64,000 nt of DNA, from contig NZ_RYEV01000008.1 of NCBI RefSeq assembly GCF_004138485.1, forward strand, positions 354,921 to 418,920, read 5' to 3'. This DNA comes from Peristeroidobacter soli. GTDB lineage: Bacteria; Pseudomonadota; Gammaproteobacteria; Steroidobacterales; Steroidobacteraceae. Below the pieces are notes generated by a model. The model did no database searches and had not been told where the DNA came from. It was given only the letters and a program-made list of their open reading frames with translations. The position numbers were made by a program, and so were the translations under genes. Positions 1 to 8,548 of this stretch are shown in pieces. How positions within the stretch are numbered: position 1 is the first letter of the stretch; each line of letters starts with the position of its first letter.

Positions 1-548
1 GTCGCTCGCCCTGAAGCATCGGGCGCTGCTGCAAGATGTAATCGATCCCCTCCTCAGGCGCGGGAACACGAATGGTGCCGATCGGCGGCGCGCTTCGACT
101 CGGCGCGGTCGATGACTCGACGCGATGAAACGTCAGCTTCGCCGTGCTACCCAACAGAGTGCGGATCGCCGCCGGATCCTGCATGCCCGGCAATTGCACC
201 AGGATGCGACTGGTGCCGAGCGCCTGCACGGTCGGTTCGGCGACACCGATGGCGTCGATGCGACGTCGAACAATCTCGATACTTTGCTGAAGCGCCGACT
301 GCCGGCGCGCGGTTGCGCCGAGGGCATCGAGACCTTCTTCCTCGATGTCCTTTTGCATGGCGCGCTCATCGATCTCGAGGACCAGATGCGCGCCACCGCG
401 CAGGTCGAGGCCCAGCGCGACTTGTTTGTGAGGCAGCCAGTCCGGCAGCGCCTCCAGTTGTTTCGAAGTCAGCAGGCTCGGTAACGCAATCAAACTGCCA
501 ATGACGATGACCAGCCCGTACAGCACGAGCTTCCATTTGGAAGGAACC
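1..548 (-). CDS. secD: SecD, protein translocase subunit (N-terminal part, runs off the window)
   Basis: Reading the minus strand from an ATG at 548 gives 182 codons with no stop before the window edge, so the gene continues to the left of base 1. The protein opens with a single hydrophobic segment (about residues 8-24) and then carries GLDLRGGAHLVLEID near residue 48, the signature of the SecD family, followed by the start of the first periplasmic domain. SecD works with SecF in the inner membrane to drive late steps of Sec-dependent export using the proton gradient. In many bacteria it lies downstream of yajC; nothing to the right of the start here resembles yajC. Identity is secure; the downstream part cannot be judged. 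Confidence 0.93.
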
Positions 549-639
549 ATGAATCTCTCCCGCTCGATCTGCGCGACACACGCGCACGCCGGCCGTCACT
601 GCGCGAAGCAGTGTCGTCACCGGAACGAAATGACACCGC

Positions 640-975
640 TCAGGTGTTTGCGGGAGGCGCTCTGGGTTGAGCGGGCGAGCGCGCCGGTCGCGAGGCTGGC
701 TGGTGCGTAGTCGGTGCGAACGACTGAATCGGCTCGAGAGACAGCGCGAATGTGAAGACTGACGCGAGTGCGACGGGTGAATGCCCGAAGCGCACCGGAT
801 CGACCCGGCGCCGGTCGTTTGTTTGCAACGACAGATGCCGATCCGACGAAACGACGGCGGCACTCGAGCCGACGCCATCGAAGATGCCGGCGGCGAACGA
901 CCGGGCCTGCGCCGGATTCAGCAGCGCCGCCCACCAGACCACGGCAATGAGCGCGAGCCACGAGGGCCCGTTCAT
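640..975 (-). CDS. Hypothetical small exported protein
   Basis: An ATG at 975 opens a frame of 111 residues. The first 24 residues look like a signal peptide: a hydrophobic stretch (WLALIAVVWWAALL) ending in NPAQA before a likely cleavage site. The rest is rich in Ser, Ala, Arg and Pro, with no domain I recognise. It sits just upstream of secD on the same strand. Because the GC-rich sequence also leaves other frames open here, the gene could be spurious; the signal peptide is the only argument in its favour. Confidence 0.35.
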   Translation of the reverse strand: MNGPSWLALIAVVWWAALLNPAQARSFAAGIFDGVGSSAAVVSSDRHLSLQTNDRRRVDPVRFGHSPVALASVFTFALSLEPIQSFAPTTHQPASRPARSPAQPRAPPANT

Positions 976-1062
976 GCTGAAAGTCCGCGACCGCGATGTG
1001 AATGACGTAGGCATCGGTGCCGGGAGGCTAGATCATGTTTCGATTCCGGGCAACTCGCGGCC

Positions 1063-1977
1063 TCAGGTTTCGGAGAACAGCTGTCGGGCGTTGTCCGTCA
1101 TCGCGGCAATGGCCGGATGTTTGATCTTGCGTTCCGCCGAGATGGCATAGAACTCCGCCTTCACGCCCTTGGCCAGGCCGATGCGAACGAAACCATGCTG
1201 TTTTCTGAACGATGCCTCGAGCACCGAGGGCACCGGTGCGAAGCCATGTCCTTCACGCGCGAACTCGCGCAACATCGCGTAGTCCTCGAATTCACCGAGC
1301 AGCAGCGGCCGCACGTTTTGTCGATCGAGCCATTGATCGAGCGCGCGCCGGATCGCGGTGTCATCCGTGGGCAAGAGCGCGGGCACGCCGTCCAGTGACT
1401 TGGGAAAATCACGACGCAGTGTCTTCGCCAGTGTCGGCGTTGCCATCCAATAAACGTTGCAGCTGCCGAGCGGGTGGCTGTACGCGCGCACGTTGAGCGA
1501 CGGCGTCACGGGCGAATCCGACAGCACCACGTCGATCTCGTGAATGGCCAGATCGGCGGACAGTCGTTCCAGGGTCCCTTCGCGGCAAATGACGCGCACC
1601 GACTGCTTCAATTGCAGGCTGGGCTCGACGATCCGGTACGCGATTTCCTTGGGCAGGACGTCATCGATGCCGATCACCACTTTCAACGGCCGCGAGGACG
1701 GTCGCTGTTCCAGCGCCTCCATCAATTCCTGCCCCAGCCCGAAAATCTCGTTGGCGTAGCTGTAGACCAGCCGGCCCACTTCAGTGGGCACCAGCGTGCG
1801 GCCCGATTTCACCAGCAGCTTCTCGCCCAATCGCTCCTCGAGCGTGCGAAGTTGCGCGCTGATTGTCGGCGCCGCGAGTGCCAGTTCTTCGCACGCGCGA
1901 GTGAGACTGCCCGTACGGACCACCGACCAGAAATACAGCAGATGCTGGTAATTGAGCCGCCGGATCACGTTGTTCAT
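1063..1977 (-). CDS. nhaR: LysR-family regulator resembling NhaR
   Basis: The 304-residue protein starts with LNYQHLLYFWSVVRTGSLTR, the typical NhaR-type opening of a LysR winged helix-turn-helix (residues about 5-65), followed by a substrate-binding-like effector domain. NhaR proteins activate Na+/H+ antiporter genes in enteric bacteria, but no antiporter gene is present here, so the target is unknown. I chose the ATG at 1977 because a GGGGAG ribosome site lies eight bases upstream; the open frame extends 16 codons further without a comparable signal. The gene is divergent from rnk, and the 116-base gap between them contains a spaced inverted repeat that may be its operator. Confidence 0.82.
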   Translation of the reverse strand: MNNVIRRLNYQHLLYFWSVVRTGSLTRACEELALAAPTISAQLRTLEERLGEKLLVKSGRTLVPTEVGRLVYSYANEIFGLGQELMEALEQRPSSRPLKVVIGIDDVLPKEIAYRIVEPSLQLKQSVRVICREGTLERLSADLAIHEIDVVLSDSPVTPSLNVRAYSHPLGSCNVYWMATPTLAKTLRRDFPKSLDGVPALLPTDDTAIRRALDQWLDRQNVRPLLLGEFEDYAMLREFAREGHGFAPVPSVLEASFRKQHGFVRIGLAKGVKAEFYAISAERKIKHPAIAAMTDNARQLFSET

Positions 1978-2013
1978 GGGAATCTCCCCGCCGCCGAAGC
2001 TTCGACAATATCG

Positions 2014-2059
2014 AACCGATCGCAAGAATAATTCTAATTGATCGAACTTAGTATCGGTT
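2014..2059. promoter_or_regulatory. Spaced inverted repeat between nhaR and rnk
   Basis: AACCGAT at 2014-2020 is mirrored by ATCGGTT at 2053-2059, with an AT-rich stretch between them (aagaataattctaattgat). LysR regulators usually bind interrupted dyads in the divergent promoter region of their own gene, so this could be such a site. That is inferred from position only. Confidence 0.3.
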
Positions 2060-2093
2060 GCACCATGCTCCTGAACCTTGTCAGGAGTAAATG

Positions 2094-2492
2094 ATGCGTG
2101 ACCAGCCGATCGTGATTTCCGAGCTCGACGCCCGCGTCCTGCGCGGTCTGCTCGCGCGCGCCGCCAACGGCCATGATCAGGAGCATTTGGAAGAGCTGAG
2201 CCTGGAGCTGGAGCGTGCGCAAGTGCTCAAGCCCGAGCAGGTCGCGCGTGACGTGGTCACGATGCACCGGCCGTTGCGCATCCTCGATCTGAGCAATGGC
2301 TCCACTCAGGAGCTGACGCTGGTCAGTCCCGCCGAGGCAAACGTGAGTGCGCGTCGTATTTCCGTGCTCGCACCGCTGGGCACGGCGCTGCTCGGTTATC
2401 GCGAAGGCGATGAGGTCGAGTGGGTCATGCCGGGCGGCGTGCGTCGCTTGCGGATCGAGTCCGTGCAGGCTGCACACGTGGGAACTCATTAG
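2094..2492 (+). CDS. rnk: Rnk, regulator of nucleoside diphosphate kinase
   Basis: The 132-residue protein has an N-terminal helical part (IVISELDARVLRGLL onward) and a C-terminal GreA/GreB-like FKBP domain (ISVLAPLGTALLGYREGDEV). That layout fits the Rnk family, which binds RNA polymerase near the secondary channel and is linked to Ndk levels. AGGAG at 2083-2087 precedes two tandem ATGs at 2091 and 2094; the second has the better spacing (6 bases), so it was chosen. A universal stress protein gene follows after 24 bases in the same direction, suggesting a stress-related operon. Confidence 0.85.
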   Translation: MRDQPIVISELDARVLRGLLARAANGHDQEHLEELSLELERAQVLKPEQVARDVVTMHRPLRILDLSNGSTQELTLVSPAEANVSARRISVLAPLGTALLGYREGDEVEWVMPGGVRRLRIESVQAAHVGTH

Positions 2493-2516
2493 CGATTTCA
2501 CGAGAGGAGAGCTCAG

Positions 2517-3398
2517 ATGCCGAGACTGCTGTGTGCGACCGACCTGCTGCCCAAGAGCGAAGCGGCCATCGATCGCGCGGGACTGCTGGCCGAGCAACTT
2601 CAAGCCCAGCTGTCTCTGATGCACGTGGTCTCGCCGGCGACGTCGGAGCGCAATCTCGAGAAGGCATTGCAGCTCGCCATCACCGGACTCACGGCGCGGG
2701 CTCGTCCTCCGGAATGGCACGCTGGGCCGTTGCCGGAAGTCGCGGTGCGCACCGGCAATCCGGCTCGCCTGATCATCGATTCAATCGACAAGCATCGGGT
2801 CGATCTGCTGGTCATCGGCCCGCATCGCAAGCGGGGCATTCGCGACGTGCTCGAAGGCACGATCGCCGAGAAGATTCTCAACACGCGGCAATGTCCGTTG
2901 CTCATCGTGTCGCAGCCCGCTGAAGTGGAGTATCGACAAGTGCTGTTGGCGCTCGATGTAACGGAAGAATCAGGGACCGCTGTGCGAGCGGCGGAGGCTC
3001 TGGTCCTCAATCCGCACGCGCGGGCGATGGTGATGCATGTGTGCGAGCCGCCCTATCAGGGCATGCTTCGATCCGCCGGCGTGGGCAATCAGGAAGTCGT
3101 TTCGTACGTGAATCACTCCAGGCGCGAAGCCGCGTCGGAGATTCGCGATCTGCTCAGACGGACGAGCGTGGATCACACGCGCTACGGTGTGGTGATCGGC
3201 GATAGCCACCCGGCGCCGGCGATCCGTCGCGCCGTCGACATGTATCAGCCCGATTTGCTGGTGATGGGAACGAGCGGCGGTCGCGTGCGACGAGCATTGA
3301 TCGGCAGCGTCGCCAGCCAGGTCATGGACGCCGCTGCCTGCGACGTGCTGGTCGTGCCTCGCGGTTCGCTGCCGGCCCGGACTTCCAGTCTGCACTGA
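2517..3398 (+). CDS. Tandem-domain universal stress protein (UspA family)
   Basis: This 293-residue protein consists of two UspA domains. The first starts PRLLCATDLLPKSEAAIDRA; the second starts near residue 140 (RQVLLALDVTEESGTA) and ends with the ATP-binding-type signature GTSGGRVRRALIGSVASQV. Such proteins are cytosolic and accumulate under stress or oxygen limitation, which fits the denitrification genes nearby. AGGAG lies just upstream of the ATG. It follows rnk closely and may be cotranscribed with it. The specific stress is not evident from sequence. Confidence 0.88.
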   Translation: MPRLLCATDLLPKSEAAIDRAGLLAEQLQAQLSLMHVVSPATSERNLEKALQLAITGLTARARPPEWHAGPLPEVAVRTGNPARLIIDSIDKHRVDLLVIGPHRKRGIRDVLEGTIAEKILNTRQCPLLIVSQPAEVEYRQVLLALDVTEESGTAVRAAEALVLNPHARAMVMHVCEPPYQGMLRSAGVGNQEVVSYVNHSRREAASEIRDLLRRTSVDHTRYGVVIGDSHPAPAIRRAVDMYQPDLLVMGTSGGRVRRALIGSVASQVMDAAACDVLVVPRGSLPARTSSLH

Positions 3399-3422
3399 GC
3401 CGCTTTCCTTTCGACATTGCCT

Positions 3423-3456
3423 ACGCCGCCCGCGTGTGCTGACATGTGGGCGGCGT
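3423..3456. other. GC-rich hairpin between the usp gene and the acyl-CoA synthetase
   Basis: ACGCCGCCC at 3423-3431 pairs perfectly with GGGCGGCGT at 3448-3456 around a 16-base loop. There is no T-run after it, so it is not a classical intrinsic terminator, but it may attenuate transcription between the two genes. Confidence 0.4.
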
Positions 3457-3482
3457 CGTAGTGTGTCTGGGGGACGTCGAAC

Positions 3483-5180
3483 ATGACGAACGAGGCTTTT
3501 CTGCAGGCTCGCGACCTGCTGCTGCGACATCGCGAAGACTACGCGACGGCCGTTCAATCCTTTCGCTGGCCGCAACCCGCCGAATTCAACTGGGCGCTGG
3601 ATTGGTTCGATGCGCATCTCGCGGCCGGCGAGCGCGGCGATCGAATCGCGCTGAAGATCGTCGGCATCGACGCCGCGACTCGAACGTTCCGCGAGCTGTC
3701 AGAGCAATCCAATCGCGTTGCCAACGGTCTGCGCGAGCTGGGCGTCAAGCGTGGCGACCGGGTGCTGATGATGCTCGGCAACTGCGCCGCGCTGTGGGAA
3801 CTGATGTTGGCGTGCATGAAGCTGGGCGCCGTCACCATTCCAGCGACCACTTTGCTTACTGCCGATGACCTGGCGGAGCGAGTGCGGCTCGGCGGTGTGC
3901 GCTTCTTGATCACGGACGCCGAGCTCGCCGAGAAATTTCACGACCTCGAATTGCCGGTGATCCGCATCGCTATCGGCAATCGCAAGCAAGGTTGGGTGAG
4001 CTACGACGAGATGTCGGCTGGCGTCAATGGCGCCGCCGAGTTCCAGCCCGATAGTGTGACGCGCGCCGACGATCCATTGCTGCTGTACTTCACATCCGGC
4101 ACGACGTCGAAGCCGAAGCTGGTCTCGCATACTCACGCCAGTTATCCAATTGGCGCGCTGTCCACGATGTATTGGTTGGGCCTGCGCCCCGGTGACATTC
4201 ATATGAATGTGTCCGCGCCGGGATGGGCGAAGCACGCCTGGAGTTGTTTCTTCGCGCCTTGGAATGCCGAGGCGACGGTGTTCATCGCGAACATCGGCCG
4301 CTTCCATGCGCAGGCGCTGCTGCAGGCCATGACGGAGAACGGAGTCACGTCGATGTGCGCGCCGCCGACGGTGTGGCGCATGCTGGTTCAGGAAAACCTC
4401 GCACCTCATCGCGGCGTGCTGAACAACTTGTGTGGTGCCGGCGAGCCGCTGAATCCGGAAGTGATGGACGCGGTCGAGCGAGCGTGGGGGCTGCAGATTC
4501 GCGACGGCTTCGGTCAGACCGAAACCACGTGTGTGATCGGCAACTCGCCTGGACAGATGATCAAGCCAGGCTCGGTGGGCCGACCGCTGCCGGGCTATGA
4601 CGTACTGCTGCTCGACTCCGAGGGCCATCCAGCGGAGGAGGGTGAGATCTCGTTGCGCTTGAATCCTGCACCCACCGGATTGATGCGTGGCTATCAAGAT
4701 GAAACCGGCGCGGTGCGCAGGCTCGAAGGCGCCGCGTACCGAACGGGTGACATCGCGAGTCGCGACACCGATGGATACATCACCTATGTGGGTCGCGCCG
4801 ACGACGTGTTCAAGTCATCCGACTATCGCATCAGCCCTTTCGAGCTGGAGAGCGCGCTGATCGAGCACGTGCTGATCGTAGAAGCGGCCGTGGTGCCGGC
4901 GCCGGACGTGCTGCGTCTGGCTTTGCCCAAAGCCTACATCGTGCTGGCGGCGGGTGCGGCAGCGAATCGCGAAACGGCGCTGTCCGTGTTTCGTCACATT
5001 CGACAAGTGCTGGCGCCATACAAGCGCGTCAGACGCATCGAATTCACGACGCTGCCGAAAACCATTTCGGGAAAGATCCGGCGCGTGGAGTTGCGTCGGC
5101 AGGAAGTGGAACGCGCCCGTGTCGGCGAGCGCGCGACGGAAGAGTTTCGAGAAGAGGATTTCCCGGAGCTGCGCGACTAG
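3483..5180 (+). CDS. AMP-dependent acyl-CoA synthetase (medium-chain ACSM-like)
   Basis: The 565-residue protein is a complete member of the acyl-adenylate-forming family. Visible motifs are the P-loop-like YFTSGTTSKPKLVSHTHAS (about residue 200), GFGQTETT (about 340), the hinge YRTGDIASRDTDGYITYVGR and the C-terminal PKTISGKIRRVELR with its catalytic lysine. It activates a carboxylic acid to its CoA thioester through an acyl-AMP. The arrangement resembles ACSM/medium-chain synthetases more than acetyl-CoA synthetase, but the acid cannot be told from sequence. GGGGGA lies upstream of the ATG. Its last four bases overlap the end of the convergent Sco gene. Confidence 0.85.
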   Translation: MTNEAFLQARDLLLRHREDYATAVQSFRWPQPAEFNWALDWFDAHLAAGERGDRIALKIVGIDAATRTFRELSEQSNRVANGLRELGVKRGDRVLMMLGNCAALWELMLACMKLGAVTIPATTLLTADDLAERVRLGGVRFLITDAELAEKFHDLELPVIRIAIGNRKQGWVSYDEMSAGVNGAAEFQPDSVTRADDPLLLYFTSGTTSKPKLVSHTHASYPIGALSTMYWLGLRPGDIHMNVSAPGWAKHAWSCFFAPWNAEATVFIANIGRFHAQALLQAMTENGVTSMCAPPTVWRMLVQENLAPHRGVLNNLCGAGEPLNPEVMDAVERAWGLQIRDGFGQTETTCVIGNSPGQMIKPGSVGRPLPGYDVLLLDSEGHPAEEGEISLRLNPAPTGLMRGYQDETGAVRRLEGAAYRTGDIASRDTDGYITYVGRADDVFKSSDYRISPFELESALIEHVLIVEAAVVPAPDVLRLALPKAYIVLAAGAAANRETALSVFRHIRQVLAPYKRVRRIEFTTLPKTISGKIRRVELRRQEVERARVGERATEEFREEDFPELRD

Positions 5181-5719
5181 GGCTGACGTTGCAACGCTGC
5201 GAGCAACTCCGGATCGGCAGTGCCCAGCACTGAGCTTTGATAAGCAATCGTACCGTCGGGGCTGAGCAGGGTGACGATGCTGGAGTGGTTGTAGCCACCG
5301 TCCGGCAGCTTGCGATATTGGATGCCGAGCACTGCCGCGATCTTTCGGACACTGGTCTCGTCGGTGCGAGCCAGCGTCCAGCGGCTCGTGTCGAGTTTAC
5401 GACTGGTAGCGAGCTCATTGAGCTTGGCGACGGTATCTCGATCCGGATCGATGGAGATGAGCAGGAAGCGCATCTTGGCTCGCTCGGCCGGAGCAACGGT
5501 GCGTTCGATGGACCGCATCGTGTCGATCAACAGCGGGCAGGCCATCGGGCAGCTGCCGTAGAACATCGTAACGAGCACGGGATGGCCGAGGTGCTTATCC
5601 AGGTGATGTCGCTCGCCGCTCTGGTTGGTCAACGTCGCGTCGAGTTGATAGACGGACTCCGGAGCATCCGCACGTACCACCGCCGCAAGCAGCATCAGCG
5701 CCAGGAATAAACGTTTCAT
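5177..5719 (-). CDS. Sco1/SenC-type copper chaperone
   Basis: The 180-residue protein has a short signal peptide (MKRLFLALMLLAAVVRADA) and a thioredoxin-like Sco fold. Copper-binding Cys57 and Cys61 lie in the motif GSCPMAC, and the conserved distal His145 lies in GYNHSS. Sco proteins deliver copper or reduce cysteines at copper sites in the periplasm, usually for cytochrome oxidase. Here the gene is last in the nirK-nirV group and overlaps nirV by four bases (ATGA), so it probably serves maturation of the copper nitrite reductase; that role is inferred from position. Confidence 0.88.
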   Translation of the reverse strand: MKRLFLALMLLAAVVRADAPESVYQLDATLTNQSGERHHLDKHLGHPVLVTMFYGSCPMACPLLIDTMRSIERTVAPAERAKMRFLLISIDPDRDTVAKLNELATSRKLDTSRWTLARTDETSVRKIAAVLGIQYRKLPDGGYNHSSIVTLLSPDGTIAYQSSVLGTADPELLAALQRQP

Positions 5720-6498
5720 TTGCCATCCCTCCCGCCGGTCGCGCAGCGGAAACCCATCGCGCCGCCGGTGTAACGAGCCTTCATGCTGGAGAGCATCGCG
5801 ATCCGCATCAGCGTCGCGTAGTTCTCCTTCTGTTCCATCGTGAGCGCACCCTCACCGCAGAAGCGCATCACGTTGGGATCGCCTTGTTCGCGATTGTCGG
5901 AAGACACCAGCATGCCGCTCGCGTCTTCCACCCATTCCCAGATCACGCCGTGCAGGTCCTGGATGCCGTAGAAATTCGCCGGCGTGCTGCCGACCGTAGG
6001 CAAGGCATCGCGGCCCGAGCGTGAGTACCAATTCAAGATCTGCTGACGCCACGCCGGGTCGTCACGGCCGTCGCGTGCGGTGTTGCTCGCGGCGGCGACA
6101 TATTCCCACTCGTACCAGGTCGGCAACCGCGCGCCTCGTGACTCGCAGTAAGCGGTGGCTGCAAACCAGCTGACATTCACGACCGGACGCTGCAGGTCTT
6201 CCTTGCGAGGTTCAGCCGGAGATTGCCAGTGGCTGAGATATTGATCGTCCGCGAAGATGTGGGCGATCTTGTCCCGGCGCCACTGTGGCTGAGTCTTCAG
6301 AAAGGTCGCGAACTGTGCGTTCGTGACCGGCCGGCGGTCGAGCTGAAAGGGTTTTAAACTCACCTCTTTCACACCCGGCGCCGGCGGTAATACGGATTCG
6401 AACTTGCCGCCAGGGATCACTGTTGTCGCACTCTGCTCAGCCGCGGCCGCATTGGCGGCCGAGGTTGCGAGTAGCAGTGCCAGCATGAGTTTGCGCAT
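5716..6498 (-). CDS. nirV: NirV-like protein of the formylglycine-generating enzyme (SUMF1) family
   Basis: This 260-residue exported protein (signal peptide through about residue 19) has the SUMF1/FGE fold, shown by RPVTNAQFATFLK, PVVNVSWFAATAYCESRGAR, LPTWYEWEYVAAAS and the C-terminal GAMGFRCAT. NirV proteins are encoded next to nirK in several denitrifiers; their exact function is unresolved. Here the gene begins 22 bases after nirK and overlaps the Sco gene, so all three are likely one transcript. The name is based on family and neighbourhood together. Confidence 0.8.
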   Translation of the reverse strand: MRKLMLALLLATSAANAAAAEQSATTVIPGGKFESVLPPAPGVKEVSLKPFQLDRRPVTNAQFATFLKTQPQWRRDKIAHIFADDQYLSHWQSPAEPRKEDLQRPVVNVSWFAATAYCESRGARLPTWYEWEYVAAASNTARDGRDDPAWRQQILNWYSRSGRDALPTVGSTPANFYGIQDLHGVIWEWVEDASGMLVSSDNREQGDPNVMRFCGEGALTMEQKENYATLMRIAMLSSMKARYTGGAMGFRCATGGRDGK

Positions 6499-6520
6499 GA
6501 CAGTGATCCCCGGTCCTTGC

Positions 6521-8029
6521 TCAGTGCGCCGCGCCTTCAGGGCGTTTGGTGTTGGCCCGGACCTTCTTCACGTCCTCGACGGAGACCGTGCCATCCTTGT
6601 TGCCCCAGCTGTTGAGCGCGTAGGTGAGAATGTTGGCGATCTCGTCGTCGTTGAGCTGGCTCATCGGCGGCATGACGGAGTTGTAAGTCGCGCCGTTCAC
6701 GGTCACCGGGCCGCTCAAACCGTTCATCACGATACCGATCGCCCGGTTCTTGTCGGCCAGCAGGAAGTCGGATTTGGCCAGCGGCGGGAACACGTTCGGG
6801 ATGCCCTGGCCAGTGTCCTGGTGGCAGGTGGAGCAGGTGCCCTTGAACAACACCGCGCCGGCCTGGATCTGCTGCTCCTTGGTGAGCTGACCGGTGCTGC
6901 TCGCTTTCACCGCTTCGGCCACCGGCGCCATGCTCGCCATCTTGTCGCCGATATACATTTCATCGAGCTGCTTGCCGGAGTAGATATCGGCGCGCTGCTC
7001 GCCGGCGACTTCGAGGATCGCCAGCGCACCCTTGTTGAAGGCGCGGAAGATGGAGTGATCGACCAGCACGTAGTTGCCCGGCACTTCGGTGTGGAACTCG
7101 ACCGTCGCCGCGCCACCCGCGGGGATGAGCGTGGTTTGCACGTTCTCCTGGAAGCGGGTGCCGCCTTCGTACTGCACCTTGTCGAAGATCTCGCCGATCA
7201 CGTGGAAGCTGGACACCAGGTTCGGGCCGCCGTTGCCGACGAACATTCGGACCTTCTGATTGGTCTGCGTTTTCAGTGCGCGCGGTCCAGTCAGCGCGGA
7301 TTCGGCGCCGTTGAACAACACGTAGGTCGGGTTCTCATCGATGGCCTTCTGCATATCGAAGGGCTGATGACCTTTCTCGCGGTACTTGCCGACGGTGTAG
7401 AAGTCGCCCTGCATCACGTAGAACTCGTGATCGACGGGAGACAGGCCTTCCGGCGGCTCGACCAGGATCAAGCCATACATGCCGTTCGCAACGTGCATGC
7501 CGACCGGCGCGGTCGCGCAGTGATAGACATACAAGCCCTGGTTGAGCGCCTTGAATGTGAACTGGCTGCTGTGACCCGGGGCGGTGAAGCTGGAGGCCGC
7601 GCCACCGCCAGGACCGGTCACGCCGTGCAGGTCGATGTTGTGAGGCATCTTGCTGGACGGATGATTCTTCAGATGGAACTCCACCGTGTCGCCCTGGCGT
7701 ACCCGAATGAAGCTACCGGGCACGGTGCCACCGAAGGTCCAGAATGTGTAGGTCACGCCGTCGGCGATCTGCATGTCGACTTCGGTGACTTCCAATTCCA
7801 CGATCACCTTCGCCGGATAGTTGCGTTGGGTGGCGGGCGGCACGTTCGGCGGGCTGGTCAGCACGGCCTTGATCGGCTCACCTTGCGGCGGGCCGAAGTC
7901 ACCGTGTCGTGAGCCACCCGTGTCGGACTCCGGCGCGGCGGCTTGCGCGACCGGTACAGAGTTTCCCTGAGAACACGCTGCGAGCAGCAGCGTGGCTGAG
8001 CAAGCTAGTACAGGTAACAGGCGTTTCAT
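6521..8029 (-). CDS. nirK: Copper nitrite reductase with fused C-terminal cytochrome c
   Basis: The 502-residue protein reduces nitrite to nitric oxide in the periplasm. The signal peptide ends in a lipobox (LLAAC, Cys19), so it is probably a lipoprotein. The cupredoxin part holds the type 1 ligands His129, Cys170, His178 and Met183 ([18 protein letters not shown]), the type 2 ligands His134 and His169, catalytic Asp132 (HNIDLHG) and the third type 2 histidine in SSFHVIG. A cytochrome c domain follows, with CSTCH at 399-403 and an axial methionine in YNSVMPPM. Two-domain NirK is about 350-380 residues, so this is the heme-fused class. An FNR/Dnr-type box lies upstream at 8096-8109. Confidence 0.96.
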   Translation of the reverse strand: MKRLLPVLACSATLLLAACSQGNSVPVAQAAAPESDTGGSRHGDFGPPQGEPIKAVLTSPPNVPPATQRNYPAKVIVELEVTEVDMQIADGVTYTFWTFGGTVPGSFIRVRQGDTVEFHLKNHPSSKMPHNIDLHGVTGPGGGAASSFTAPGHSSQFTFKALNQGLYVYHCATAPVGMHVANGMYGLILVEPPEGLSPVDHEFYVMQGDFYTVGKYREKGHQPFDMQKAIDENPTYVLFNGAESALTGPRALKTQTNQKVRMFVGNGGPNLVSSFHVIGEIFDKVQYEGGTRFQENVQTTLIPAGGAATVEFHTEVPGNYVLVDHSIFRAFNKGALAILEVAGEQRADIYSGKQLDEMYIGDKMASMAPVAEAVKASSTGQLTKEQQIQAGAVLFKGTCSTCHQDTGQGIPNVFPPLAKSDFLLADKNRAIGIVMNGLSGPVTVNGATYNSVMPPMSQLNDDEIANILTYALNSWGNKDGTVSVEDVKKVRANTKRPEGAAH

Positions 8030-8095
8030 GGCGGTTCTCGGTTTTGACCTTTTCTGGATTCGTCTCCAGCTTAGGTATCGAGAGCACCGCCGAAC

Positions 8096-8109
8096 CTGAT
8101 CTAGGTCAC
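8096..8109 (-). promoter_or_regulatory. FNR/Dnr-type box upstream of nirK
   Basis: CTGATCTAGGTCAC matches the TTGAT-N4-ATCAA/GTCAA pattern used by FNR, Anr and Dnr regulators, with one deviation per half-site. Its near edge is 67 bases before the nirK start. Two sites with the same TGAYCTARGTCA core precede norB and hemN, which makes chance unlikely. Confidence 0.75.
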
Positions 8110-8122
8110 GCGGCCTGCATGC

Positions 8123-8542
8123 TTACGTTGATGTACTGAGCAGCTGCGGAATGGCCGCAAAGATGCCGGCAGGGTTGTGGGCGCGCGCCACTGTAATAAT
8201 AAATACATACACGGCGAGCGCCGCCAGCCAGCAAATCACACGGATTTTCCTGGTGGAGCCGCGCTTCAGCGCGAACGTACCGAGCACGATATAAACGACC
8301 AGCAGAACCACTTTTACCGTGAGCCAGCCGTGCACGAACGGATACTGATGGAGCAGGGTCGCGAGCATCAACGCGGCTGTCAGCAGCGTCGTATCGATGG
8401 CATAGCTCAAATAGCGAACCGGCGCCGCCATGGCCCAGGTCATGCCGGCATGGAGCGAGGCGCCGCGCAGGAAAAACAGCAGGCCACTGGCCATGACCGC
8501 TGCGATGTGAACCGATTTGATCTGTGGATAGAACTCGATCAT
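8123..8542 (-). CDS. SirB2-family small membrane protein
   Basis: The 139-residue protein has four predicted membrane segments and begins MIEFYPQIKSVHIAAVMASG, matching the SirB family (invasion-expression regulator homologues). No biochemical role is established for the family. Its ATG at 8542 lies six bases after the nnrS stop, and a TTG two codons earlier is an alternative start. The position between nnrS and nirK suggests expression with the NO-handling genes. Related proteins occur beside nnrS in other denitrifiers, to my recollection. Confidence 0.72.
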   Translation of the reverse strand: MIEFYPQIKSVHIAAVMASGLLFFLRGASLHAGMTWAMAAPVRYLSYAIDTTLLTAALMLATLLHQYPFVHGWLTVKVVLLVVYIVLGTFALKRGSTRKIRVICWLAALAVYVFIITVARAHNPAGIFAAIPQLLSTST

Positions 8543-8548
8543 CCCCAA

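Noticed and set aside
6404..7912. Plus-strand open frame of 502 codons
   Set aside because: It lies entirely over nirK and nirV, whose copper and heme motifs prove the minus strand is coding. The plus-strand protein is rich in Arg, His, Val and Asp with no domain, as expected of an antisense shadow in GC-rich DNA.
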